In this document: piece by piece, positions 13,644 through 26,200 of the stretch
How the letters are laid out: each line of letters opens with the position of its first letter
Numbering within the stretch: the stretch's first letter is position 1
NCBI GenBank assembly: GCA_019775845.1
Contig: JADQAV010000009.1
Location: forward strand, 1,426,001 to 1,490,000
Source of the DNA: Myrmaecium sp. VS I D KN 1
Taxonomy: Eukaryota > Ascomycota > Dothideomycetes > Valsariales > Valsariaceae
Direction of reading: 5' to 3'
DNA length: 64,000 bases
Program-made: the position numbers and the translations under genes
Notes under the pieces: generated by a model
The model's input: only the letters and a program-made list of their open reading frames with translations
Database searches by the model: none
What the model was told of the DNA's origin: nothing

Positions 13644-15401
13644 TCACTCGTTCTCACTCTCCGGGGCACTGGGAGCTGACTTGGCGGCAGTCGACTTGAC
13701 TGGCGTGGAAGGATCTTGTTTGATGGCCGAAGCACCATCATCCTCGGTGGCAGTACCGTTCGCCGAAACGACCGGGATGGAGGGTAGATTGACTGGTGGG
13801 ATGGAAGATTGCGTGAGACGACTGCCGGCCATGAATGGCATTGTTGTGCGAGCCATCCAGTTGCGAGCGGCGTTCTGTTGAGCGAACCTCTGTGGATACG
13901 CATAAGCCGACATGGCCGGGCCATGACTCTGACTCTGCATGTAAGACTCGAAGTCACCGGAGGTATCGTCAGAGGAAGTCCCGCGACGCTGACCATACAG
14001 TGTGCCGCCTCGGACCGACGCCACGCCCACTTCATATTCAGCCGCGCGAAACTGACGGCCCGCAGCGGTCTGCTGTTTCAACATCTTCTGTTCGTGCGTG
14101 TCGGAGTAGCGGATCTGGATGGTGAACTCTTGACCGTCTTTTTTCACCGTCGTATTGTTGAACTTTTTGATGACGTCCTCGCAAACATCACGGCTTGCAA
14201 AACGAGCGAAGCCAACTCCTCGTCCGACGCATGTGGAGGGGTCACGAAGGATTCGGGTTGAACAGGCTTCATGAGGAGAGAAGAGCCCTGCAAGCTCGTG
14301 TTCGTTGAAGTTCTTTGGGATGTTTGAGATGTATAAGTTGGTGTTCTCCTCATCGGCAAACTTCTTAAGCTTTGCATAGAAGCTTTCTCGAGCGAAGCTA
14401 ACCTCATAGCCCAGATAGTGAAAACCGCGGATGCAATTCTCAGCGTCGTCGAAGTTGTGGTATTTGATGAAGCCAAAGCCTTTGCAAAGATTGGTCTTCA
14501 AGTCGATGATAGACTTGGAGCTTTGAATATCGCCGAACCGGGCTCCCCAGCTGTGAAGCATCTCGTCTGTTGTTTCGGGAAGAAGACCACGGATGTAGAC
14601 GTTGGTCTCGCCATTCTTGTTCTCGAGGCTACGATCGAGAGGTTTGATGGGCGAGCTGGGGGCCGGGATGGCCCTAGGGATGGGAGGATCTTTCTGCAAG
14701 AGAGCAAGAAGCTTAGGCGATAGTGTTGGCGTGATGGGGGTCTTAGGTCCCTGGCTCATTGAATATGGAGTCAACTGGGATGGCGAAGGCGTGTTGCTTT
14801 GAGCAAAGACGGCATTTGGAGAGCGATCTGCCACTGCCACACCATTATGGTACATGCCGTAACCGAAGCTAGGTGTCCCTGGAAGATCCTGTTCGTTGGA
14901 AGAAACAGAATCACGACGCGGAGTCATAAGAGATGGCATCTCCTGGGATGAGACCCGGCTCGACCAGTTCTGGCTCAGCGGGCTGTTGTCCTGGGTCTGC
15001 TGGCTGTAAGCACTGTAACTCCCTTGGGCAAGGTAGGGGCCGACGGGAGCGTACACAGCGGGTGTATGTGGAAGTCCATGTGCTTGATTGACGCCATTAG
15101 GATACATGACCTGTGGATGAGCCAGCCAGAGACCTTGAGCACCCGGGAGGGTCAGACCCGAATAGTCCCCGTTGGCAGCGTTCACCTGGGCATTCGACCT
15201 GTTCCCGTATGGGCCATGATGGAGGTTCATTCCACCCAGACCGTTCGCAAGGCTCGAGACATTCATGTTGAGATCCCGAATGTTTGAACCGGCAGGCATA
15301 TACGAAGCAATTTGGTTCTGGCCGAAGGTAGGCATTGGGCCTTTGTATCCCACAGAAGCCTGGCTGTAAACCGCCTGCCGCTGTGGCTTGATGTCGGCCA
15401 T
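13644..15401 (-). CDS. Two-RRM RNA-binding protein (RBMS/MSSP-like)
   Basis: Predicted sequence-specific RNA-binding protein, probably post-transcriptional; targets unknown. The 585-residue frame has a Gln/Ser/Asn/Pro/Tyr-rich, probably disordered N-terminal half (1-265). RRM1 lies at about 267-340 (RNP2 NVYIRGL, RNP1 KGFGFIKY) and RRM2 at about 356-432 (RNP2 NLYISNI, RNP1 GRGVGFARF). A second low-complexity region runs to the end. The close tandem RRM spacing resembles metazoan RBMS/MSSP proteins and their uncharacterised fungal relatives. SP and TP sites in the N-terminal half suggest phosphorylation. The start is the first in-frame ATG after a likely leader intron ending at about 15422. 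The exact orthologue name is not certain. Confidence 0.85.
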   Translation of the reverse strand: MADIKPQRQAVYSQASVGYKGPMPTFGQNQIASYMPAGSNIRDLNMNVSSLANGLGGMNLHHGPYGNRSNAQVNAANGDYSGLTLPGAQGLWLAHPQVMYPNGVNQAHGLPHTPAVYAPVGPYLAQGSYSAYSQQTQDNSPLSQNWSSRVSSQEMPSLMTPRRDSVSSNEQDLPGTPSFGYGMYHNGVAVADRSPNAVFAQSNTPSPSQLTPYSMSQGPKTPITPTLSPKLLALLQKDPPIPRAIPAPSSPIKPLDRSLENKNGETNVYIRGLLPETTDEMLHSWGARFGDIQSSKSIIDLKTNLCKGFGFIKYHNFDDAENCIRGFHYLGYEVSFARESFYAKLKKFADEENTNLYISNIPKNFNEHELAGLFSPHEACSTRILRDPSTCVGRGVGFARFASRDVCEDVIKKFNNTTVKKDGQEFTIQIRYSDTHEQKMLKQQTAAGRQFRAAEYEVGVASVRGGTLYGQRRGTSSDDTSGDFESYMQSQSHGPAMSAYAYPQRFAQQNAARNWMARTTMPFMAGSRLTQSSIPPVNLPSIPVVSANGTATEDDGASAIKQDPSTPVKSTAAKSAPSAPESENE

Positions 15402-16620
15402 GATGTCGGTTGGTCTGTCTGTTGATGAAGGGCATTAGCAACTGGTCTGAATAAAGCGGCCTAGGGCATGTAGCTGGAGCATGCGAAGTGTGTACATGAC
15501 GTGGGACTTAAGGCAACAGTCCTGGCCGAAGCTGTCTCTGCTTCAGGGCGTGTGGCATGAGGTTCTCTGAAGAATCCTTTTGGGGTTCCGAAGTCGAAAA
15601 AATGACAAGATGAAGGTATGAAAATGGCGGTGAAATGGGAAGGAGACTTACTGGTAGCGGTGAAGAGGAACGCTGATGGTTGGACTGCCGTGAAGTCTCG
15701 GAATCAGAAAGTCCTAGAAAGAGATCTGTGAGTGCTAACTCCACTGTAATCACGATGACCGGCTGAAGAAACGACGGAAGCTCAGAGGAACTGGCCGGCT
15801 GGCTAGATGTCCTGAGACGTTGCTCACGTACCTTCTGGGGAATGTCTGAGTTCGGTGAGAAATGCTTTTGGAAGAGCGACTGTCTGCAAGAGCTGTAGCA
15901 GCAATGTCAGTAGATGTGTGAATTGGAGCGGTGCGGTGCAGTCGAAAGTGGAAGGGAACTGACTTGGGCTGTTCAAAAGCTACGAAGAATGTCGTCCACT
16001 GAGAGGATGGTGTGAGAAAGTGTTGCTGGTGAGAGAGAAGAAAGGAACAGGTTGAGGGAGCGTGGAAGAATATAAAGAGTGGTGAAGCTCGCTAAAACGG
16101 GAAGTGAACGGCCGCGTCGAGTAGGTGGCAGGAGCAGAATGAATGGAAAGATGAAGAGGGCAAGAGGACAGAGCCCGCGCTTTCACGTCAGGCGCGTTTT
16201 GACTGCTGCAGGAACGAGAGCGGAAGGCGAGCTGGAACCTTCTTATCGACGAGACGGTGGCGGCCGGGGCAGTGACTGCTGCGAACTTGGGTCCTCGTGG
16301 GGTAGGAACGTACTGCGTATCGGTCGGAAGTGGTCGTGATGCTGAAATGATGAATGGCGGCAATGACTACCCACTAGTAGTGGTAGATGAAGTAGTAGGT
16401 AGCACTTCTGAACCTCTATGGCAATGACGGAAGACCAGTAGATGCACGGAGCAGTGCGCGAAGTTATGAATATGAACAAGGAAGGCTGTTCGATATGAAA
16501 TGCTTTTTTTGCACCGAAGACGTGACCAGCAGACTCGAGGAATTCGTTTGCTTCTTGACGATCTACTGGGCTTGGGAGGGGAGATGATGAGGCGTCGTGC
16601 CTTATATGCATGCCTTCTCG
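15402..16620 (-). promoter_or_regulatory. Probable long, intron-bearing 5' leader and promoter of the RRM gene
   Basis: Just upstream of the start codon on the minus strand is a good acceptor (GCTAAT branch-like sequence, then CAACAG, about 15422-15444), and about 400 bp further up a donor GTACGT (15826-15831). This suggests one or more introns in the leader. An out-of-frame ATG close to the true start lies inside this putative intron and would be spliced away. No protein-coding gene is supported here. Confidence 0.4.
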
Positions 16621-19108
16621 AAATCACAGGCCAAGCATGACAGGGCTGCCACTTGCTGTGAGGCTTGACCGATTCGACTTCCCTTGTGAAATGCCACCGC
16701 TGCGAACAGTCCCTTTCCCACGGTTGTCAGTTTTAATGACATGCAGACAGCTGGAATCCGCAACTTGCTTCTCAGCCCACCGACCACTTTCCCGTTGCTC
16801 TACCATCAACGTCCATCTCTTCCTCCTCAGCGCAAACCCCTGGCAACATTCCCGTCCCTTTCGCATCGGCGGACGTCACGCATCCAAAAGTCGACGAGGA
16901 CGGCTTCACGGATGGAGGTACATACACCGTTTGCATGGCAAACCACGCAGCGAGCATGTGCGAGGACCAGCTCCATTTCAGGGCATCATCTGTCAACTCG
17001 ATGTGAGAGGTCACTTTTAAATTGAACGGACATTTTTCTCATGCAGCCTGAGATACGCCTGATAATACCAGCACGACGGTCCCGCGTTGCTGCAATCGAC
17101 GTTAGGCCGGCTTGCGCACCGTCAACCATCGTTACATCTTTGCAAGGAAAGCCATCGCTGGGGACATGCAAGAGCAATCACGGCAGTGGATGTTCGAGTC
17201 GACGTGTTGCAGCTACCCTTTTCCCGCCACGGCCACTACCGTTCACCGCATCTCAGATCCTCGTCGGAGAGATCATCTGCCGCGGGTACTCTGTCAATCT
17301 GTGCTCGCCGCAGCGGATCATAATGAGCCCTCGGGCGTGTCACCTTGGTTAGGCAGCCTTGGCAGGTCGAGGAAGCCTACCTAGCCTCCACTACCAGGCT
17401 GCCACCACAGCGCAGCTTCGTTGGGCACTTTTTACAACGGTCCACGGGCCTCGGTGCCAATCCCGACCGGTGAAATGACTTGAGAAAAAGCCCCTACCCC
17501 ATGTAAGATTCGGTCCGCTGCATGAAAGCAGGGGTCAGGCATCATGAACTGGCGGTTGAGAAAGATTCCAGGCTCGAGAGCGTCTAATACCGCTGGCTTA
17601 ACCTAAAAGTAGCAACGTAATATGTCGAACGCATTCAGTGCAGAGACAAGGAAAGCATTGGACAGGACATAGAAAAAGCAAGCCCGAAGGAGACGTAGGT
17701 CGGGAAATGTTTCCCCCTCCTTTCCCATCTACGATGGTAGGAACAAGAACAGGAAGTAAAGGTACACTTACAAGCTTTGACTGCGATAAAATCTCCATAT
17801 TGGTGCCGCAAGACACTCAGATTAACTCGTCCGCGCGTAGATGTACGACGGTCGTCTGTCCAAAAGCGAATGCCGGTACCGCCGAGGGTTCCTCGATAGG
17901 TACGTGCTCCGTTGCTTGCGAGATGATGACCCGGGCCGGTTACCTCCTGAGCAACCGCAGGTTCTCTCACTGCAATGCGCTCCTCATAAGAGGACCGTGA
18001 ATACGAAGACAGAAGCATCTGCAGCGGGGAATGCGTAAGGGAGGATCCTTGCAAGGAACTTGACGCTGGTGAGGTCCGGGGAGCATGGTTGACAAGCCGC
18101 TGGCTTGACAACAGCAGCAGGAGGCTTGCCTTCGCTCGAGGGGCAAGCAAATGTGGGCCAAATCACACATGCCATGCCAGCATCCGGAACCGTAAGCATC
18201 CTGGCAGACCGGTAGGAAAGACTGTATTCCAGGGCTGCGCTGCCTGCAAGAGAGCCACCTTTTTATGTTTTGAGACATCGGGCTGGTCGTGCGGGCAGTG
18301 GGATTTGTGAGGCCAGCAATCAACCAACAAAACCCCCAACCATCAACCAGGGTTTCGGGTCGAATTGTGACAAATGGACCAATGCGGACGAAGGCCAGAG
18401 CTGTCGCTTCTGCGCGCTGAGGTCGTACAGCCTTGCTCGATGAATCATGGCGTAGGCCGACTGCTGCATGTTAGGAGACAAGGGGCGACACCTGCGCCTG
18501 GAGGGCGGCCGATCCAAACGCGGGACCTCCGCGAAACCGATCAATCTTTCCACAGCGAAGGTTCTCAGACAGATCGCCGAAGATTCCGAAGGTGTCGTCC
18601 GAATCGAAGACATGGTCGTTTCTTGACTCGGTGTGTGCATTGTTTGGCGATCGGGTGCGGTTTGATCGACGGACGTTGACGTTGCTCAAGGCTGCGGATG
18701 CCTCCGGCTGACTAGGGCGCTTGGCGATTTCCGGTTGGTGCAGGTTGCACGGCATGGGAACAGGTCCTCTCACCCAGACGACAAGCAGCAAGCCGTCTTG
18801 CAGGAAAAAGTAAGAATTCCGCCGTCCGTCCCCTTCATCCCATTTATACCCCCCTGGGATGCGGGTTCCGTTTCACTCGTCTTCGAAGCAATGACGTGTT
18901 TTGCAGGTGGAATCAAATCGCGGACGTCGTGGAGGTTTCTTTTTTGTTTTCGAAGCGATGAACTGGCTCGCCGTCTATATACTTCTGACAGACCAACCGA
19001 AGAAGGAATGCGATGCGGTATTATCAAGACAATTTACAGATCACATTAGCATCCAAGTCAACGCCACCCACGCGCTCTTCCCAGGAAGAGAACCGAATCT
19101 CAGGCGCC
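16621..19108. other. Gene-free intergenic stretch
   Basis: About 2.5 kb between the RRM gene promoter and the 3' end of the P450 reductase gene. Open frames reach at most about 170 codons, lack family features and overlap each other on both strands. I see no tRNA-like B box, transposon ends or conserved protein. The last 200 bp should be the P450 reductase 3' UTR. Confidence 0.45.
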
Positions 19109-21253
19109 TCATGACCAGACATCCTCTTGGTATTGGTTCGACGACCTCATGGCCTTGACGATCTCCTCCGCCTTGGCCTCGGACACGCCCCTCTGCTGCG
19201 ATATGATACGCGCAAGCAAGGCATTGACCTCGCGAGCCATGTTTGCAGCGTCACCGCAGACATAGAAGTACGCCCTCTGCTGTAGAAGCTTGTCAATCTC
19301 TTCCGCGTGCTCTTCGATCTTGTGTTGCACATAGACCTTCTGCGGGCCATCACGCGAGAACGCGACGTAGAGCTCGAAACTGTCGCCGAGATCTTTTTTG
19401 TATTGCTGAGGAGAAGGGTCAATCGCACCACACCAATGGTATATGCTCCGAGATCAACTTACCTCCCATTCTTTCTCATATAAGAAATCTTCAGCCTGCT
19501 TCCTGCAGCCGAAAAATAGAATAGTCTTGCCAACCTGCTGACCGGCACGAGCCAATGCAGCTCGCTCTTGAACAAAACCTCTGAACGGAGCAACGCCGGT
19601 TCCTGGACCAACCATAATGATAGGCTTAGTAGGATCGGATGGAAGCTTGAAATTGGAGTGACGAATGTGAACAGGAACGTGGACACCGTCATACTTGTTA
19701 CGAGGTCCATTGAGTGCATAGTTGAGACCGTGAGGGTCGGGATCCGGATCGCCGTGCTGCTTCTGCTTCAAGGCAAGCAGGTAATTAGTAGTAACGCCCT
19801 TAACGATGTGCGGCGCGCCAGGCTTCTCAACAGACTCAACGACAGCAGTGATCGCCACCTTGTCTTTTTGTACGAGAGAGGATGAAGATATGGAGTAGTA
19901 ACGAGGCTGGATCTTCTGGAGACCTTCGATCAAAAGGGAGAACGGAACCTTTGACCAAGGTTCCTTCTCGGACAACAGTTCAAGAAGCTGAGCGATATTG
20001 AGATTACGATCGATGACCTTCTCGTGGAAGTAATCCTTGTCCGAGCCCAGCTTGACTGCTTCGGCTTTGATTTCCTCGTTGGGTGCAAACGCAGCGAGCT
20101 GAGAAACAAACTGACGGGAGACCGGTGCACAGATTTCCATATGGTAGCGAACGACAGCATCATATGTTGTAGGAGACGGGAAGGGGACCTTCGCAGTGGG
20201 GTCCAGAGCCTTGACTGCGATGACCATGTGACGTTTGGGCGCAAGGCCAAATATACCCAAGAATCGATCGACTTCTTTTCCGGGGTTTGTGGGCCAAACA
20301 GCGATATGATCACCAGTGGTGTAGCTAAGATTTGATCCGCTGATGTCGATTTCCATATGCAAGCAGTTCCGGTCCTTCGCAGTGAACAATTCCTTGGATT
20401 TGGCGATAGGAGCAATGTATGGGTTGTTGGCGTTGTAAGGGCCCTTGGACGTGCCCTCCAGATGGTTCTTGTTTGGTTCGCCTAGGTAGACCTCGTCTTC
20501 CTCGGGGTTCATCTCGGGCTTCTCAGTAATGCCAAAGACCGGCTCATAGACAGCCTCGCGCTCTTCCAAGCCCATAGCCTCGCACAAAGCCGCCCACATG
20601 GGCTCCTTCCAAGCAAGGAAGTCCTCTTCCATGGTACCTGCGCCGTCGTCACCCTCACCAGCAGCCCCAATACGCTGTGCACCAAGCTTCAAGAGAGCTG
20701 CGTTCACATTGCGAACCATGGAGTTATAGTGCTCATAAGTATTGTTACCGAGACCGAAAGCGACGAACTTCAGGTTTGAAAGGGGCTTCTCATCCGCGGA
20801 GGCACCGCTGGTAAAAGCAGGCTCATCACTGGTAATAAACTCGTAGAAGTCCACGGCGTTGTCTGTAGGTTCTCCCTCTCCATAGGTAGCCAAGACGAAG
20901 ACCGCGACCTTGTCCTGGGGAAATTCGTCCAGATTCTCATAGTCATAGTCCTCGAGATCCGCAACCATTGTCTTCAGACCAAATCGCGAATGACCTTCCT
21001 TTGCTAGCCTGGAGGCGTAGTCTTCGGCGGTACCAGTCTGACTTCCATAGAAAACCACGCAATTCTTATCGCTCTCTTCCATTTTCTGAATTATATTCCG
21101 GGATTTGCCAGCCTTGTTGCCATTGACATGAGACAGAGAGCTCGCATAAGGGTCTTTGGAAACTCCCCAGTATGTACCCTTGGTCATGTATGCGGCCGTT
21201 CCCAACAAGAGGGCAATAAGGACCACGAGGTCCAACGTGTCCAGTTTGGCCAT
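19109..21253 (-). CDS. cprA: NADPH-cytochrome P450 reductase
   Basis: Transfers electrons from NADPH through FAD and FMN to microsomal P450s, including sterol 14-demethylase, and to squalene epoxidase, at the ER face. Spliced length is 695 residues, the family norm. Exon 1 is 21253-19463 and exon 2 is 19405-19109, joined in phase 0 across a 57-bp intron. Features: N-terminal ER anchor (residues about 8-25, LVVLIALLLGTAAYM), flavodoxin FMN loop GSQTGTAEDYASRLAKEG, FAD motif RYYSISSSSL, NADPH motifs GPGTGVAPFRGF and CGDAANMAREV, and the conserved end YQEDVWS. The start matches the MAxLDTLDLVV N-terminus of Aspergillus enzymes, but an in-frame ATG seven codons upstream (21274) is an alternative. 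Confidence 0.97.
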
Positions 21254-23068
21254 GTTGGCGAGCCTAGAAGTCATCAGAGATGAGGCTGAGCCCCAGATAG
21301 CGGACGAGTATGAAGAACGAACCTTGGGGGAACGATGCGGATTGCAGACGGAGTTGCGCAGGCAGTGCAGTTGTAGCTGCCTCACTGACCCAGCAATACC
21401 GAGTAGTGGGGTAGACAACGGAAAGTTGGGAGCTGAGCAAAAGGAGCACTGTGAGGAGATACGCGGGAATCGTCCGCGGTCGGCCGATGTGGGTTTCAAC
21501 GGAGGTCGACGTATCGGATCGCGTACTGTGGGTTCCGACAGGGTCCAAGGATCACCAGGAGATGAAGAACGGAAGATGGTCGTCGGATGGTGTACTGTAG
21601 CAGCCCAGATTGATTCTGGCGATTCCGAGGTTACCTGGCTCGGTGGGATCTCACCAAGTGCCCCCCAGGCTTGAAGACAGTTGTCCTCTGTCAGCTTGCT
21701 GTCCGGAGGATTGATGAGCTGAGTCGCCTGAGGTGTTCGGTGTCTTCCGCTCCCCCGGTGCGGTCGGCTTGGCTCGGAGATGGGAGATGGAAGATGGGGG
21801 CCGTGCGAAGTGCGGTTGCGGTGCCCCACACCAACCAAGCCTTTGCGGCAAAGTTCCGATCACCGGGACGAGGGGGATGTTTCAATCACCACTGTATACA
21901 TACTCTGAGTGCGCACATACGGTACTTCCAGTACGCTCAGCAGGTGATATGGAGCTCAGGATCCAGTGACCGTGGAATAAGGAGAAAGGACGCAACCTGT
22001 GCTGGGCGGTCTCAGTATCTATGTCCCTTATATCTTCCTGCACACAGGATACATTGACAACTGCCCCAGGCTATTCCTCAACAGGACAACCTTTCGCCGA
22101 CAACATGGGGTGGGATCCATCAGCATCCTCCGGCCAATTTTGATGTGCCCCTATCAGCGTGATTCGGCGTGATCGAGGCTGCCAGTGTTTATGCTTCTTT
22201 AAGCTCGCATGCGAGCGCAGTACGGGAGAGTTCAGGTTATCTTCCGTCTGGGTTTGTGGTATGCCATAATTCTCCCCTCAAGAATGGCAGCAGCACTTAG
22301 TGTTTCCCTTCAGAGAGCATCGAGCCGCAATACTTCTAGCCAATGTTCTGCTGTTCGTAAAAATTTGACATGAACCAAGGTACCTTGTAGGTAGTAGTGA
22401 CAAACCCCTCCATTTCTGAAGAACGCTCCAGGCGGGAAGCCATTTTCTTGCGGTTGTAACCCTTGTGGGGATTAGCACATGGCAGGCCGGGACGCGGTAC
22501 TTCAGGACACCTTGGGAGTAACGTCGACTCTACACCACTGCTTAGGTACATATGCGTTGATCAGACCTTGGACCATCATGAAAGTCGCAGCACAAGACAT
22601 TCGGCAACAAACCGGAGCTATGTGCCTAACAGAATATATGATACCTATCGAACCTTTACCAGCCCGGCGGAAATGTCGTTGCCAAGACAGGGACTCTCCG
22701 CTTAACGAAACACCTAGGGTGGTTGAAGGAACCCGGGGAAATGCAGATAGCAACGGCCATCGTGACGACGCTCTGACGGGGCGACTTTTCGCAGATCCGG
22801 TGTCAAGACGGTCTCCGAGTGCTGGACCGTGTGGCTTAACACGTTGTTGGCGACGTGAAAGCCGACCATCACCATCTTGCTCACCTACTCGTGCTTCGTG
22901 GAGGCCGTGCTTCGATTGGGGTTTAGCCAGGCACACCATTGGACCCCCTGCCCTTTGGGCGCTTCCTGTGATTCTTGCCGAGCCCTGTGAACCCGATCAT
23001 AACGATGCTTGACGTCCGCTTTTAACTCAACGACGACGGCCGCTGCATAGTCGAACTAACTACGCACC
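21254..23068. promoter_or_regulatory. Divergent intergenic region between cprA and TAO3
   Basis: About 1.8 kb that must contain both promoters. The cprA frame stays open for 195 codons upstream of its ATG (to about 21838), but this part reads like leader sequence, Ser/Pro-rich without domains. A 177-codon plus-strand ATG frame at 22479-23012 shows no family resemblance and mixed codon use. The missing TAO3 first exon may lie near the right edge. Confidence 0.45.
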
Positions 23069-23268
23069 GATGAAGAGGATCCACGGGCGGGATGTGTGAG
23101 TGCTACGGCTTCCCCCCTTACCCGTGCGGCGTTTTCAGAACCGCTCCTCCAAGGGAAACTCCCTTGAAATCTTCCGCTGCGCGTACCGGAATGCGAAGCT
23201 GCAGAGTATTGAGGAGGCCTGAAAGAGAAACTGCCTTCGACATGTACTTGAAGCATCTCCGTGAACAG

Positions 23269-26200
23269 AAAGGCTGATTTGTTTTCTCGTTGCGCTACAG
23301 CTACTCCCCACCCGTCGCAAGCACGGCAGCATGCTGGGAACGTGTCGCACCATCCAGAGGCTCCGCAACCCTCCTCCGTCCCCCTCACCCGTGAGCCTTC
23401 GGTCACACGCGGACGCGCCTCGACATCCGCGGGAGGTGCCGCTTCACCCCGCGCCCAGACGCCCGCAGTCACCGTCAACAGTAACGGCTCCAGCCCGGAT
23501 GGAGCGTTGGAGCGCAAAACCTCGAACTCTTCGTATGGCCACCACCGACAAGCCTCGATCGTAAATTCCCGCATGCAACATTCGCGTAATACAAGCTTCG
23601 TGAACTCGCCGGCCACGAGCCCTCTTAGTCCGGAGATCATTGCCGCGGCCGGTGCCGCGGGTGGTCACTCCCTCGATGGCCCTGCAATGCAGCAAGAGGA
23701 GATAAGAGAGATCCAGGAGGGCAGCAACGGATCGATAGATGGCACCATCAAACAAGTCGCACCGGCTTCTGTTGTGGGAGATCGCGGGAATGGGGATGGG
23801 CCAGCGATGAGCAACAATCAGCGGAGGCTAGAACGTATGCACAGCGGAAGAGCAAGACGAGAGCCCCACGGACGTTCTCAGTCCCGGCATCACCACCACC
23901 AGCAGGAGCTGAAAACCGTTGGCGAATATGCGCTGCATCACTTGTTCAATTCAGTCAGTCTATCGACACCCAACCACTCTGTCAGATCAAAATTGCTAAC
24001 GCAGCGTCTCAAACAGTTCGTTGGCCAGGCAGACCAAAAAATCAATCAGTGCATCACGGATCCCGGCCAACCCGAGCCCAGTGTCGAGTCTATCTGCGGC
24101 CCAGGAGTCGACCCAAGCTTCGATCAGCTTATATCTGCGCTAGGGCATATCGCGAGACCAAAGCCAAAGCCTCTCATAGATACGCTGATGTTTTGGAGGA
24201 AAGCAAAGAGCGAAGCTGCTAATATTGCCCGGTTAGAACTGAATCAAGTATGGAAGGGACGCTCCGTAGATAGAACAAACGCTAACTGTGTGTCTTAGGC
24301 GCGAGGCATACCACCTCCTGCAAACGGCTCCATGTTTCGGAGAAATACGGAGCCTGTTCAGGCACTTGATGCACAAGGACATACTTCGACTCCAACAAGC
24401 CCGGAAGCTGTGCTATATACGCGGCAAGTGGCCGTGTATCAGGCCGAGCGCCGATCAACGGTCTCCATTTATCTTCTGTGTCGAGTCCTTATAGAGATTA
24501 TTGGGCAAAGCGATCTAGAGGCTATCACTCCAGAAATGGCCGACCGCCTCGAAGACATCATCTATACTCAGCTAAAGGCAGCAGATCCAGAGTCCTTGGA
24601 AGAATCGTCCCTACGTCTGTCGAATTGGATCATTTTTGGCCAATTACTCGGCGTTATGAGTGACATCAATTTTCAGAGCGTTTCTAGCCGATTCGTGGCA
24701 GACCTGGAAAGGATGCATAAACATCTAGGCGTGAAGGGCCTTGGCAACAGGGAAATCGAAGCTAAAGCAGTCCTCATTGTTAGGGGAATGAGATATCTTC
24801 GAGTCAAGACGTCTCCAGAGGAGAGCTGGGACCACGCCTGTAATTTTCTGCAATCTCTCGCGAGACTGTTCACAAGCGTCCATGGGCAGCCAGTCAAGTA
24901 CGCCTATTGTGAATTGCTCGAAGACTTGCTGCTTCCTATCGCTGCTTCCGCGACTAATCAGCTCAATATACCGAAATGGAGGAGTGTAATCGACATTATC
25001 AAGGCTCGGCTTACGCTGCTACTCAACAAACCAAAGCACTGGCACGAAGCATTCCCGTTCATGGTCGCTACACTTTGTGCATCTCCCGCAGAGACGTTCA
25101 ATGTCCAGTGGCTGCAATTGGCGCAGTCTGCCCAACCTCGTCTCAAGGAAAGGGCTACGAGGCATATAGCTCTACGGGGCATCTGCCGTCTCGTTTGGAC
25201 TTATTTGTATAGGACCTGCAATGACACTGTAGGCGGCGCTAACAACAAGCTGGACGAGGTCATTCGTATGGTATTTCTTCCTGGTAAACGATCTTACGTG
25301 TCCACAGAGACATCAATCTCGGAGCCTTTCATCCAATTGATACGTATAATCGGCTTTAAGCAACAGGAACTTTGCTTTCGCAAAATTATTTTCCCTCTGC
25401 TTAACTCCGACTCGTTCACATCCGGCCAGAACCTGCGTGTTGAGAATATGGAACCGGAGAAGATGGTCATTGGGATTCGAGCTTTTCTCGCGATAATGTC
25501 TGATCTTGAGAAAGGCGAGCGGCCTCCTTTCCCACAAAGCTTTGACGGCAAGCTTATTCCGGAACCCTTGGAGATTCCCAGTGTTCCTACGACGCCTCGG
25601 CCTCTTGGTCATGCTCCAATCAAGTCATCTATAATGAAGGAAGAACGCCTTTCGAGACCTGTCATGACAGCAAACTTCTCTGATTCGACTAAAGAATTCT
25701 ATGTGAAGTTCTGCAAAATTTTGGGAGAGATCACCATTATTTGTGATAATGCCTTCGGCGGTCAGGCCGTGCTGGATGAGAAATTCTCTGCTCATACGCC
25801 AAAGACTCCCATGGCTGACGCCTTCAGCTTCACACGCCGAGACGAGCAAAGCACGACCGAGTTCAGGCAGGGCTTCTACGACCTACTTCATGTTGCTGTT
25901 CAAGCTTTGCCTCGTTGCTTGTCCCCGCACATACCGTTCAACTCGTTAGTGAACTTGCTGTGTACAGGAACAGCCCATGTGCAGAGCAACATAGCTTCAT
26001 CCTCAGCACACTCGCTCAAGGCGATCGCTCGTCAATCTTTGGCACAGCAAGTCACGATCGGGTTTGATAGGTTCATCTTCAACTTCGACGATCGCTATGC
26101 CACTATGTCCGATGGTGGTATGCTTGGGCCTGGCCATATAGAGAGCACATTGAGGCTTTACGTGGAGCTCCTCCAGATCTGGATCGAAGAGATCAAGCAT

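Noticed and set aside
17635-18150. 171-codon minus-strand open frame
   Set aside because: Ser/Leu/Arg-rich without domains and overlapped by equally long frames on the other strand.
22479-23012. 177-codon ATG open frame between cprA and TAO3
   Set aside because: No domain, mixed codon use, no splice or family support; it lies in a divergent promoter region.
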